Shown here: piece by piece, positions 7,101-15,059 of the stretch
Layout of the letters: each line of letters begins with the position of its first letter
How positions within the stretch are numbered: the first letter of the stretch is position 1
Assembly (NCBI RefSeq): GCF_021568775.1
Contig: NZ_JAKGSG010000041.1
Coordinates: forward strand, 1 to 64,000
Length of the DNA: 64,000 nt
Source of the DNA: Antribacter soli
Lineage (GTDB): Bacteria; Actinomycetota; Actinomycetes; Actinomycetales; Cellulomonadaceae
Reading direction: 5' to 3'
The notes under the pieces: generated by a model
Told to the model about the DNA's origin: nothing
Database searches by the model: none
What the model saw: the letters and a program-made list of their open reading frames with translations, nothing else
Translations under genes and position numbers: made by a program

Positions 7101-9808
7101 CAGAAGATGTTGGCCTCGATGCCGTGGCCCTCGTCGCGCGCCGTCTGCAGGACGCCCTGGCAGCCCGTGAGCTCCTCCATCGGGTGGGCGTGCGAGTCGT
7201 GGCCGAGCGAGGTGTACAGGTGCACCGCCGAGCAGTCGACAGTGCCGTCCGGGTCGGTCACCTCGATCTCGTACCGGACCTGGTCGCCCCACTCGAAGAA
7301 GCCGCCGTCGTCCGGGAAGGTGATCGTGACCGTCGGTGCGACGTTGCCGACGACGACCGTCACGTTCGCCACGCCCGTCTGCCCGGACGGGTCGGTGGCC
7401 ACGAGCTGGGCCGTGTAGCTGCCGTTCGCGGTGTACGTGTGGACCGGGTCCGCCTCGGTGGACGGCGCCGAGCCGTCACCGAAGGTCCACTGGAGGCTGA
7501 GCGGCTCGCCCGCCGGGTGGCGGGTGCCCTCCGACGAGAACTGCACCGTGAGGGGTGCGGGGCCGCTGGTCACGTCGGCGGCTGCCCGCGCGATCGGCGC
7601 CGGGTCGCCCCGGACGTAGTCGACGCGGTAGATGCCGCTCGTGTCGTTGTTCCCGCCGAAGCCCTCGCCCCAGTCGATGACGTAGAGGGCGCCGTCCGGG
7701 CCGAAGTCCATGTCCATGGGCCGGTCGAAGCCGGCCGCGGGGTCCAGGTGCTGCGGGAGCACCCGGTTGATGTCGACGAGGTCGTCGCGCTCGGGCCCGT
7801 CGAGCTGGAAGGAGTACACCCTCCCCTGGTTCCACTCGCCGAAGAACGCCTTGCCGTCCCAGTACGCCGGCCACTTGACGTCGGAGGCGAGGTCGGGGTC
7901 GTAGTCGTACACCGGGCCGCCCATCGGCGCGCCGCCACCTCCGATCTCCGGGAAGAGCGGGTTGGTGGAGTAGCCGAACCAGACCTCCGCCTCGACCGCG
8001 GGCGGGAGCTGCCGCAGGCCCGTGTTGTTCGGCGAGCCGTTGACGACGCCGCCCGCGCAGTCGAACGACGCCCCCGACTGCCCCGTCGCGAAGTCGTGGT
8101 CGACGTACGCGTTGTTCGAGCCGGTGCAGTACGGCCAGCCGTAGAAGCCCGGCTCGCTCACCACGTTCCACTCGACCGTCCCGGCGGGCCCGCGGAGCGG
8201 GTCGGCGGACCCGGCGTCCGGTCCGTAGTCGCCCACCAGGACGTTGCCCGTGGCCGGGTCGACGCCGATCCGGAACGGGTTGCGGAAGCCCATCGCGAAG
8301 ATCTCGGGCCTCGTCTGCGGGGTGCCCGGGGCGAACATGTTGCCCTCGGGGACCGTGTAGCCGCCGCCCGGCTCAGGACGGATGCGCAGCACCTTGCCGC
8401 GCAGGTCCGCCGAGTTCGCCGAGGTGCGCTGCGCGTCGTAGTTCTGGCGTCCCGGGCGCTCGTCGATCGGCGCGTAGCCGGCCGACTCGAACGGGTTCGT
8501 GTTGTCGCCGGTCACGACGTAGAGGTTGCCGTCGGGGTCGAACTGCATGTCGCCGCCCGCGTGGCAGCACGTCTCCCGCTGGGTCGTGATCTTCAGGACG
8601 ACGGCCTCGCTCGCGACGGGCAGCGTCCGGGTCGCGGGGTCGTACGTGAACCGCGAGACACGGTTGTGCGGACCGTCCGCGCCGACGTCCGACGGCGACC
8701 AGAACAGGTAGACCCACCGGTTCTCGGCGAAGCCCGGGTCCAGCACGATGCCCGTGAGCCCGTCCTCGTTGGCGAGCGTCACGGGCAGGGTCGCCGCGGT
8801 CGTCGTCTGCCGCGTCGCGGGGTCGATCAGGCGCACGCGGCCGTCGCGCTCGGCGTAGAAGACCGTCCCGTCCGCGGCGACGTCGAGCATCATGGGGTTC
8901 GCTGTGCCCTCGTCGAGCGGCACCACCTCGTAGCCCGCGCTCTGCGACGCGTTGCAGTCGGAGTCGACGACGCCGGCCGCGGTACGGATGCCGCCGAGCA
9001 GGTGCTGGAGGAACTCCGGCTCGGCGTACGCCTCCTGGGTGTGGCCGCCGCCCGTGTACCAGGAGCGTCCGCCGTCGTACACCTGGCACCACGCCGTCGG
9101 GTGCTCGGCGCCCATGGCGCCCGAGCCGGCCGAGTACGTCGTCTCGTCGAGGCTCGCCAGGACGTGCACCGTGTCCCGCGGGTTCGTGCGGAAGTTGTAC
9201 CACTCGTCGTACCGCTCCCACCGCTGGGGGAGGTGGGCGGTCGACTCGTGGGCGTGGTCCTCCACCTTGATCGTGGCGGTCTGGTTGGCCGGGTGGTCGC
9301 TGAAGTACGCGCCCACCAGCCCGCCGTACCAGGACCAGGCGTACTCGGTGTCGGACGCCGCGTGGATGCCGGCGTATCCGCCGCCGCCCTGGATGTAGCG
9401 CTCGAACGCGGCCTGCTGCTCGGCGTCGAGCACGTCGCCGGTCGTGGACAGGAAGACCACGACCTCGTAGTCCGCCAGGCCCGCGTCGGTGAAGACGCCG
9501 GGGTCCTCGGTGGCCGTCACCGTGAAGCCGTTGGCCGCGCCGAGCTGCTGGACCGCGGCGACGCCGGCGGGGATCGAGTCGTGCCGGAAGCCGGCGGTCC
9601 TCGAGAACACGAGGGCGTCGAACGGCTCGACGGCCTGCGCCGTGGCCGTCCCGGTCGTGGTGGTGGTCGTCGTCGCGGTCGTGGCGGCGGGGTCGGCCTG
9701 AGCCGCCTGCACCGTCACGAGGGTCAAGGGAAGGGTCACCGCGGTGACGGCTGCCGCCGCCACCGCCCGCAACGCTGCGGTCGGGACCCTTCGAGGCACG
9801 TTTCTCAC
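4196..9808 (-). CDS. Giant secreted ThuA / PQQ-type sugar dehydrogenase / PKD multidomain protein
   Basis: 1870 residues. Approximate order of domains: signal peptide 1-38 (ending VQAAQA) and a Thr-rich linker; ThuA-like domain 60-280 ('YAGIHAASDTEYAWSWYGGL'); six-bladed PQQ-dependent glucose/sorbosone dehydrogenase-type propeller 300-740 ('CCHAGGDMQFDPDGNLYV', 'MGFRNPFRIGVDP'); PKD domain 755-835 ('WTFGDGSAP'); a further Ig-like domain; a CBM6-like carbohydrate module 950-1100; second PKD; two DUF1349/LamG-like beta-sandwich repeats about 1195-1590; an Ig-like segment; and two related C-terminal repeats ('DLGDLAPGRYVVVATP' and 'DLGDLAPGQYLVTATP'). It likely binds and oxidises carbohydrate outside the cell. 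The start GTG at 9808 has GAGGAG 6 nt upstream. The ThuA-propeller-PKD order recurs in actinobacterial secreted proteins; the substrate is unknown. Confidence 0.85.
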   Translation of the reverse strand: MRNVPRRVPTAALRAVAAAAVTAVTLPLTLVTVQAAQADPAATTATTTTTTTGTATAQAVEPFDALVFSRTAGFRHDSIPAGVAAVQQLGAANGFTVTATEDPGVFTDAGLADYEVVVFLSTTGDVLDAEQQAAFERYIQGGGGYAGIHAASDTEYAWSWYGGLVGAYFSDHPANQTATIKVEDHAHESTAHLPQRWERYDEWYNFRTNPRDTVHVLASLDETTYSAGSGAMGAEHPTAWCQVYDGGRSWYTGGGHTQEAYAEPEFLQHLLGGIRTAAGVVDSDCNASQSAGYEVVPLDEGTANPMMLDVAADGTVFYAERDGRVRLIDPATRQTTTAATLPVTLANEDGLTGIVLDPGFAENRWVYLFWSPSDVGADGPHNRVSRFTYDPATRTLPVASEAVVLKITTQRETCCHAGGDMQFDPDGNLYVVTGDNTNPFESAGYAPIDERPGRQNYDAQRTSANSADLRGKVLRIRPEPGGGYTVPEGNMFAPGTPQTRPEIFAMGFRNPFRIGVDPATGNVLVGDYGPDAGSADPLRGPAGTVEWNVVSEPGFYGWPYCTGSNNAYVDHDFATGQSGASFDCAGGVVNGSPNNTGLRQLPPAVEAEVWFGYSTNPLFPEIGGGGAPMGGPVYDYDPDLASDVKWPAYWDGKAFFGEWNQGRVYSFQLDGPERDDLVDINRVLPQHLDPAAGFDRPMDMDFGPDGALYVIDWGEGFGGNNDTSGIYRVDYVRGDPAPIARAAADVTSGPAPLTVQFSSEGTRHPAGEPLSLQWTFGDGSAPSTEADPVHTYTANGSYTAQLVATDPSGQTGVANVTVVVGNVAPTVTITFPDDGGFFEWGDQVRYEIEVTDPDGTVDCSAVHLYTSLGHDSHAHPMEELTGCQGVLQTARDEGHGIEANIFWVIEGSYADDGGAAGVPLTGNDLQVLQPKLVQAEFYTSTGRLAGSTSGGDPGVRVETTGDTAGGGQNIGFIETDDWWAYEPVSLDGVDAVTLRAASPSGGGPISLRWGAPDGPEIGSVTVPATGAWQTYTDVTAALHDVPAGSGTLYLVHTAGQVNVNWLEFEGRGVTENVRPEITSFEVDPLSGTAPLVVSASAAATDAEGDAVTLAWDAGLGGGFQDGTGTFTTTYTEPGTYRLQVRATDARGAYSVRYETVTVRSGSGGPALCFSGRSDDFTGADLDPARWEVLDRDQNLRVVDGELVVPATVADIYGTNNTAVPNVVLQDLPDGPFTATARLTIEADARYQQAGLLLYDGPDDYAKMVIEGRSAPADPATRIFQFIRETGGAPNEVAASNTAALGAGYPSTVYVRFTSTDGTSLRASYSADGLTFTDMPETKSLAGLTDPRIGLVALAGTGSQAPVVDARFDWFHITPDDTAAAPGPDDEFGGTELDGCRWSVVRPDPDGLRVADGSLQIDTTPTDIYGSGNTGVPNIVLQDQPDGGWTVQTRVDGSSFDRQYHQGGLIVYGDDDNYVKLDLVTDNQAGQAPTRRIELRSEVGGTVQNPQPNAEGLTSGAWWLRLSRSGTTFTASYSADGETWTDLPEAVTNQAVAGAGVGLYALGGAQTAAVTASFDHFRVVDGGAPLAVAGALAPSEPDGPEGSWLGPVTVTVAATGGPAGAQVYREVNVDGGGWAEYTSPLVVTSPGAHVVELRASAGGVTVTGETVRFTIAAPEPLRATPAVDVVQASCTVDEAGANVRAGGTLGPVVTQGVASYAVQGLVDGEPAGEPADLGDLAPGRYVVVATPEEGWTLDLPDGWTAGQAGTAELVVTIARYGCDRAPAVELAPATCDAGAVLTLVRVPGVKGYAVHVWADGAAVGKPGDLGDLAPGQYLVTATPDRRVDLDPDPGWVLSPSGKATLLVTVGEVSCD

Positions 9809-9919
9809 CTGGAGCTCCTCGTCGAGATGGGATCGGTCGTGCGCTCCGGGGTGGTGCCGGGCCGGCCCTGGCACGGCACCACCGGTCTTGCCCCGCGGGC
9901 GCGCCCGCGGTCGTCCGTG

Positions 9920-11098
9920 TCAGGGGAGCGGCACCCACCCGCTCCCCGCCGCCGCGCGGCGCTCGACCGCGTCGAGCACCCGCTGCACGGCCAGCCCGTC
10001 CGCGAAGGACGGGACGGGCTGGCGCCCGGCCGCCAGGTCCTCGACGAGGTCGACGACCTGGTGGGTGAACGCGTGCTCGTAGCCGAGCCCGTGCCCGGGC
10101 GGCCACCAGTTCCCCGTGTACGGGTGGCCCGGCTCCGTGACGACGATCCGCCGGAACCCGGCCGTCTCGGCGTCTTCCTCCGCGTCGTAGAAGTGCAGGA
10201 GGTTCATGTCCTCGAAGTCGAAGGCGAGGGAGCCCTTCGACCCGTTGATCTCGAGCCGGATCGCGTTCTTGCGGCCGGACGCGAACCGCGTCGCCTCGAA
10301 GCTCGCGAGCCCGCCGCCCGCCAGCCGGCCGAAGAACACGGCGGCGTCGTCGACCGTCACGGGACCGGTGCCCTCCCCCGCCGTCCCGCCGAGCCCGCTG
10401 AAGCCGGCCGCGACGGGCCGCTCGCGCACGAATGTCTCGAGCAGCCCGTTCACGCCGGTCAGCCGCTCCCCCGTCACGTACTGCGCGAGGTCGATCACGT
10501 GCGCCCCGATGTCGCCGAGGGCACCGGAGCCGGCCTTCGCCTTGTCCAGGCGCCACGACAGCGGCACCTCAGGATCGGCGAGCCAGTCCTGCAGGTACTG
10601 CGCGCGGACGTGCCGCACCTCGCCGACCCTGCCCTCCTCGACCAGCAGGCGCGCGAGCCGGACGGCGGGGACCCGCCGGTACGTGAAGCCCACCATCGCG
10701 AGCACGCCGCGCTCCGCCGCCGTGGCGGCCGCGGCGACCATGTCCTCGGCCTCCGCGATGCTGTTCGCGAGCGGCTTCTCGCACAGCACGTGCTTGCCCG
10801 CCTCGAGCGCGGCGATCGCGATCTCGGCGTGCGTGTCACCCGGGGTGCACACGTCCACGAGATCGACGTCGTCCCGCTCCACGACGGCCTCCCAGCCCGA
10901 CGCCGAGCGCTCCCAGCCCAGCTTGTCGGCCGCCGCGGCCGCGGCCGCGGCGTCCCGGCCTGCCACGACGCGCATGCGCGGGTCGAGGGGGAGGTCGAAG
11001 AACCTCGGTGCGGTGCGCCATGCCTGGGAGTGCACCGCTCCCATGAACGAGTACCCGACCATGCCCACGCCCAGCTCCGGGCGTTCGGTGTCTGCCAT
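9920..11098 (-). CDS. Gfo/Idh/MocA-family NAD(P)-dependent oxidoreductase
   Basis: 392 residues. The N-terminal Rossmann fold begins 'GVGMVGYSFMGAVHSQAW' (GxxGxxxxAH-like pattern). 'VDVCTPGDTHAEIAIAALEA' and 'GKHVLCEKPLANS' follow; the EKP motif with its lysine is the family signature. The C-terminal substrate domain has 'GALGDIGAHVIDLAQYV', with the conserved D and H of the active site. These enzymes oxidise or reduce sugars and polyols, sometimes at C3. The start ATG at 11098 has GGAAGGA upstream. Together with the isomerases, ThuA proteins and transporter it probably forms one catabolic route. Confidence 0.88.
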   Translation of the reverse strand: MADTERPELGVGMVGYSFMGAVHSQAWRTAPRFFDLPLDPRMRVVAGRDAAAAAAAADKLGWERSASGWEAVVERDDVDLVDVCTPGDTHAEIAIAALEAGKHVLCEKPLANSIAEAEDMVAAAATAAERGVLAMVGFTYRRVPAVRLARLLVEEGRVGEVRHVRAQYLQDWLADPEVPLSWRLDKAKAGSGALGDIGAHVIDLAQYVTGERLTGVNGLLETFVRERPVAAGFSGLGGTAGEGTGPVTVDDAAVFFGRLAGGGLASFEATRFASGRKNAIRLEINGSKGSLAFDFEDMNLLHFYDAEEDAETAGFRRIVVTEPGHPYTGNWWPPGHGLGYEHAFTHQVVDLVEDLAAGRQPVPSFADGLAVQRVLDAVERRAAAGSGWVPLP

Positions 11099-11121
11099 CT
11101 CATTCCTTCCGGTACGCACGC

Positions 11122-11171
11122 CGGCGGCCCGTCCGGGCCCGTTGCAGGGAACCGGCCCGAACGGGCCGCCG
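11122..11171. terminator. Hairpin after the substrate-binding protein gene
   Basis: CGGCGGCCCGT (11122-11132) pairs with ACGGGCCGCCG (11161-11171), 11 bp, with further GC-rich pairing inside. It separates the ABC transporter operon (ending at 11194) from the oxidoreductase gene. Partial read-through would still allow shared expression. Confidence 0.5.
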
Positions 11172-11193
11172 ACGCTCTTTCGTGCTCGCGCGA

Positions 11194-12252
11194 TCAGGAC
11201 TCGAAGGCGTTGGGCAGGAACTGCGCCACGTTGTCCGAGGTCACGACCGGCGCGTACAGCTGGACGGTGCGGGGGACGCTCGACGAGGAGAGGTCGCTCA
11301 TGTTCTTCTCCTGCACCACGAGCCGGGCGAGCTTGATCCCGTCCGCCGCCTGGGTCGCGGGGTAGATGACCGTCGCCCGCACGACCGAGTCGCCGGCCTC
11401 GATCTCGCGCATCATGTTGGCCGAGCCGGCGCCGCCCACGAGGAAGAACTCGTCCCGGCCGGCGTTCTCGATCGCGGCCAGCACGCCGATGCCCTGGTCG
11501 TCGTCGTGGTTCCAGATCGCGTCGATCTGGGGCTCGGCCTGCAGGAGGTTCGCGGCGGCCTGCTCGCCGCCCGCGACCGTGAAGTCGGCCGCCACCCGGC
11601 GATCCACGTCGAGGCCGCAGTCGTCGAGCGCGTCGGCGAATCCCTGGCTGCGGTCCTGCGTCAGCGGCAAGGAGTCGATGCCCGCGATCTCCGCGACCAC
11701 GGCGTCCGGGTTGTCGCCGACCTGCTCGCAGACGTAGGTTCCGGCCGACACGCCCATGCCGTAGTTGTCGCCCAGCACCGTCGCGCGGGCGGCGAACGGG
11801 CTCGAGAACTCGCGGTCGACGTTGATCACGGGGATGCCCGCGTCCATCGCCTCGGTGGCGATCTCCGTGAGGGCGGCGCCGTCGAACGGCAGGAGCACGA
11901 TCGCATCCACCCCGTCGTTGATGAACCCCTGGATCTGGCTGATCTGGAGGTTGACGTCGTTGGTGCCCTCGGCGACGCGGAGCTCGACGTCGTCGTAGTT
12001 CTCGGCCTCGGCCCGGGCCGCCGCGGTGATCGCGCCCATCCAGCCGTGGTCCGCCGCGGGGGCGGAGAACCCGATGACGACGGTGTCGCCCGGGGCGTCG
12101 TTGTCGGACACCGCCTGGGCGGTGCCGCCGTCGCCCTCGTCGTCCGACGGCGGAGGAGTGTTGGAGGTGCACGCCGTGGCGAGCAGCGCGGCGGTCGCGG
12201 CGATGACGGTCGCGGCGGCGGCGCGTCGGCGCAGGGTGGTGCGTGCGGACAT
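11194..12252 (-). CDS. Sugar ABC transporter substrate-binding lipoprotein
   Basis: 352 residues. A lipoprotein signal ends in 'ALLATACTSN', with the lipidated cysteine at about residue 28. An acidic linker and then a ribose-binding-protein-like fold follow: 'VVIGFSAPAADHGWMGAI', 'QISQIQGFINDGVDAIVLLP', 'GIPVINVDREF', 'AIWNHDDDQGIGVLAAIE'. It binds a monosaccharide-type ligand and delivers it to the permease and ATPase encoded just upstream. Ligand identity cannot be read from the sequence. Confidence 0.9.
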   Translation of the reverse strand: MSARTTLRRRAAAATVIAATAALLATACTSNTPPPSDDEGDGGTAQAVSDNDAPGDTVVIGFSAPAADHGWMGAITAAARAEAENYDDVELRVAEGTNDVNLQISQIQGFINDGVDAIVLLPFDGAALTEIATEAMDAGIPVINVDREFSSPFAARATVLGDNYGMGVSAGTYVCEQVGDNPDAVVAEIAGIDSLPLTQDRSQGFADALDDCGLDVDRRVAADFTVAGGEQAAANLLQAEPQIDAIWNHDDDQGIGVLAAIENAGRDEFFLVGGAGSANMMREIEAGDSVVRATVIYPATQAADGIKLARLVVQEKNMSDLSSSSVPRTVQLYAPVVTSDNVAQFLPNAFES

Positions 12253-12297
12253 GGGATCTCCTTCGATGCTGTCCTGCGTGATGGGGTGGGACGGGGC

Positions 12298-13353
12298 TCA
12301 ACCAGTGGTGGACCGCGCGGTGAGGCGCTGCTGGAGCAGCACGGCGACGATGATGATCGCGCCCTTGGCCACGGCCTGGACCGAGCTGTCGAGGTTGTTC
12401 TGGATGAACAGGTTCGTGAGGGTCGCGAAGATGAGGACGCCGAGCACCGTGCCGACGATCGTGCCGCGGCCGCCGGCGAGCAGGGTCCCGCCGACGACGA
12501 CGGCGGCGATGGCGTCGAGCTCGTAGAGCGTGCCGTTGGTCGACGAGCCCGCGGTGGTGCGCGCGAGCATCATCACGCCGGCGATCCCGGCGGCGAGGCC
12601 GGCCAGCGCGTAGAGATACATCGTGTGGCGCCGGACCTTGATGCCCGCGAGGCGGGCGGCCTCGGGGTTGCCGCCGACCGCGACGGTGCGCCGCCCGAAC
12701 GTCGTCCGGTTGAGCAGGAACCAGCCGGCCACGGCGACGGCGACGAAGATCCAGACGATCTTCGGCACCCCGAGCAGGTCGCCGCGGAACGTGTCGGTGA
12801 ACGAGTCCACGTCGACGATCTGGGTCCGGCGGTTCGCGATGAGCTCCGCGAGGCCGCGGGCCGCCACCATCGTCGCGAGCGTCGCGATGAAGGCCACGAC
12901 CCGTCCGTAGGCGACGAGCACGCCGTTGACGAGCCCCGCCCCCAGCCCGACCGCGAGCGCGCAGACCGCCATGACGACCCAGCCGTACTGGTCGGCCATC
13001 GTCTGGGTGGCGAGCGTGGTCGCCCACACCGACGCGAGCCCCAGGACGGAGCCGACCGACAGATCGATGCCGCCGCCGGTGATCACGAAGGTCATCCCGA
13101 TGCTGACCACGCCGATGACCGAGGCGAGCGAGAGGATGACCATGAGGTTGTCGAGGCTCGCGAACCGGGAGCCGGCGGTCACACAGCCGACGACGGCGAG
13201 CGCCACCAGGGCGACGATCAGCCCCAGGTTGCGCCCTGCGGTCCCCGACGGGATCCCGACACGGCGGGCCGTGTCCTTGTGCTCGCCGCCGGGCGGGCCT
13301 GCGGCGCCCGGCCCCGCCTGCCGGGCATCGGCGGACAGCTTCTGCTCGTTCAC
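12298..13353 (-). CDS. Sugar ABC transporter permease (RbsC-like)
   Basis: 351 residues, about nine to ten hydrophobic helices after a hydrophilic N-terminal 45 residues. Family motifs are present: 'GMTFVITGGGIDLSVGSV' and, in the cytoplasmic coupling loop, 'RRTVAVGGNPEAARLAGI'. The start GTG at 13353 overlaps the stop of the ATPase gene (GTGA) and has GGAAGGA 7-8 nt upstream, so the longer frame to 13605 is rejected. It pairs with the ATPase and the substrate-binding protein as a one-permease ribose/xylose-class importer. Confidence 0.9.
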   Translation of the reverse strand: MNEQKLSADARQAGPGAAGPPGGEHKDTARRVGIPSGTAGRNLGLIVALVALAVVGCVTAGSRFASLDNLMVILSLASVIGVVSIGMTFVITGGGIDLSVGSVLGLASVWATTLATQTMADQYGWVVMAVCALAVGLGAGLVNGVLVAYGRVVAFIATLATMVAARGLAELIANRRTQIVDVDSFTDTFRGDLLGVPKIVWIFVAVAVAGWFLLNRTTFGRRTVAVGGNPEAARLAGIKVRRHTMYLYALAGLAAGIAGVMMLARTTAGSSTNGTLYELDAIAAVVVGGTLLAGGRGTIVGTVLGVLIFATLTNLFIQNNLDSSVQAVAKGAIIIVAVLLQQRLTARSTTG

Positions 13354-14867
13354 GCGACGCTTCCTTCCATGACCATGTCGAGCACCTGGTGCTCGTCGAT
13401 CGACTCGGCGGGCCCCTCGTGCACGACCCGGCCCTCGGAGACGACGAGGACCCGGTCGGCAAGGCCCAGGACTTCCGGGATCTCGCTGGAGACGACGACC
13501 ACGGCGGCACCCGCGTCCGCCAGGCGGCGGACGAGGGCGTAGATCTCGGCGCGCGCCCCGACGTCGACGCCGCGCGTCGGCTCGTCGAGCAGCAGGACGC
13601 GGCACCCGTGGACGAGCCAGCGGGCGAGCATCGCCTTCTGCTGGTTGCCGCCCGAGAGCGTGCGGATCGGTCGGTCGACGCCCGGGGGCCGCAGGTGGAG
13701 CGAGATGGCCTGCTCCTGCGCGGCGGCGCGCTCGGCGCGCTCGTCGAGCAGCCCGCCGCGGGCGAACCGCGCGAACGTCGACAGCGTGACGTTCCGGTAG
13801 ACGGGCTCGTCGAGCAGCAGGCCCTGGCTCTTGCGCTCCTCGGGGGCGAGGCCGATGCCGACGCCGACCGCGGCGGCGACGGATCCCGGGCGCAGGCGCC
13901 GCCCGTCGACCCGCACGACGCCGGCGCTCGGGCGGCGCGCGCCGTACACCGTCTCGAGGATCTCCGAGCGGCCGGAGCCGACGAGGCCCGCGAGCCCGAC
14001 GATCTCTCCGGCCCGTACCTCGAGGCCGACGTCGCGGAACACCCCCCGCAGCGACAGGCCCTGCACGTCGAGGACGACGGGTGCCTCCGGGCCGGGGCCC
14101 GACGACGGCGGGAAGGCGTACTCGACCGACCGTCCCGTCATGAGCCGGATGAGCTCGGTGGTCGGCGTCCCGGAGACGGGCAGGTTGTGGGCGACCGTCC
14201 GCCCGTCCTTGAGGACCGTGATCCGGTTGCCGATCTCGCGGATCTCCTCGAGGCGATGGGAGATGTAGACGACCGCGACGCCGGCGGAGGTGAGCTCGCG
14301 CACGACGCGGAACAGGTTCGCCACCTCCTCCGAGTCGAGGACGGCGGACGGCTCGTCCATGACGATCACCCGCGCGTCGTGGGACAGGGCGCGCGCCATC
14401 GACACGATCTGCTTGCCCGCGGCGGAGAGCGCCCCGACCTCCTGCCGCGGGGAGACCTCGGGGTGACCGAGCCGGCGCAGCAGCTCGCGGGTCCGCCGGA
14501 CCGCCTCGCGGCGCTGGGAGAAGCCGAGCGTCGCCAGCTCGTGGCCGAGGAAGACGTTCTCGGCGACGGTGAGGCCGTCGACGACGTCGAGCTCCTGGTA
14601 CATCGTCGCGACGCCGTGCCGGAGGGCGGCCACCGGGTCGGCGATGGTGATGGGCTCGCCGTCCAGGAGGATGCGCCCCTCGGTGGGCTGGTGGGCGCCC
14701 GCGAGGACCTTGATGAGCGTGGACTTGCCGGCGCCGTTCTGGCCGAGGAGGCAGTGGACCTCGCCGGGCACGATCTCGAGGTCCACCCCGTCGAGCGCAC
14801 GCGCACCGGGGAACACCTTGACGATGCCCTGCATCGTGAGGAACGGCTGTGGGTCTGCACTGACCAT
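13350..14867 (-). CDS. Sugar ABC transporter ATP-binding protein (RbsA-like, two ATPase domains)
   Basis: 505 residues with duplicated ABC domains. Domain 1 has Walker A 'GQNGAGKST', signature 'LSAAGKQ' and Walker B 'VIVMDEPSAVL'. Domain 2 has a degenerate Walker A ('GLAGLVGSGRSEILE'), signature 'LSGGNQQKAML' and 'VLLLDEPTRGVDVG'. This arrangement is typical of the ribose/galactose/xylose class. The start is taken at ATG 14867 because a promoter lies immediately upstream and gives a leaderless message. The TTG at 14903 that would extend the protein is part of the -35 box. Confidence 0.88.
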   Translation of the reverse strand: MVSADPQPFLTMQGIVKVFPGARALDGVDLEIVPGEVHCLLGQNGAGKSTLIKVLAGAHQPTEGRILLDGEPITIADPVAALRHGVATMYQELDVVDGLTVAENVFLGHELATLGFSQRREAVRRTRELLRRLGHPEVSPRQEVGALSAAGKQIVSMARALSHDARVIVMDEPSAVLDSEEVANLFRVVRELTSAGVAVVYISHRLEEIREIGNRITVLKDGRTVAHNLPVSGTPTTELIRLMTGRSVEYAFPPSSGPGPEAPVVLDVQGLSLRGVFRDVGLEVRAGEIVGLAGLVGSGRSEILETVYGARRPSAGVVRVDGRRLRPGSVAAAVGVGIGLAPEERKSQGLLLDEPVYRNVTLSTFARFARGGLLDERAERAAAQEQAISLHLRPPGVDRPIRTLSGGNQQKAMLARWLVHGCRVLLLDEPTRGVDVGARAEIYALVRRLADAGAAVVVVSSEIPEVLGLADRVLVVSEGRVVHEGPAESIDEHQVLDMVMEGSVA

Positions 14868-14874
14868 GTCGCCG

Positions 14875-14903
14875 AACCTAGCGGACCTTTTGTCGATGGT
14901 CAA
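14875..14903 (-). promoter_or_regulatory. Promoter of the ABC transporter operon (leaderless)
   Basis: Minus strand: -35 TTGACC (14903-14898), 17-nt spacer, -10 TAGGTT (14880-14875), then 7 nt to the ATG at 14867. Transcription would start at or next to the start codon. Confidence 0.65.
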
Positions 14904-15059
14904 TCATAAGTTGGAAGATGACCGACCGATGGTGCGATGATGCGGGTACGGAAGTGGGGAGTGAGACTGGTGTACGACCGGGTATCTTCTGTCGAGCGTC
15001 AACCGAAAGCCCCGCACTGCCCGGGCTTCTAACGAGAGGCCCCGTGATCCACTGTGCCC

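Noticed and set aside
4865-11365. 2166-codon open frame on the plus strand
   Set aside because: It is the antisense of the giant ThuA gene and its neighbours. Its Arg/Val/Asp-rich translation has no domain, as expected for stop-poor frames at this GC content.
9920-13510. 1196-codon frame as one large protein
   Set aside because: Only the last 392 codons read as the oxidoreductase. The rest is an out-of-frame reading of the ABC genes without stops.
14868-14903. TTG start extending the ABC ATPase by 12 residues
   Set aside because: The TTG is the first part of a TTGACC -35 box with a matching -10 box, so it would not be in the mRNA.
14868-15059. ROK operator: GGTCA ... TGACC around 14898-14925
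   Set aside because: The arms are only 5 bp with a 16-nt gap and partly overlap the -35 box. It is too weak to list as a site.
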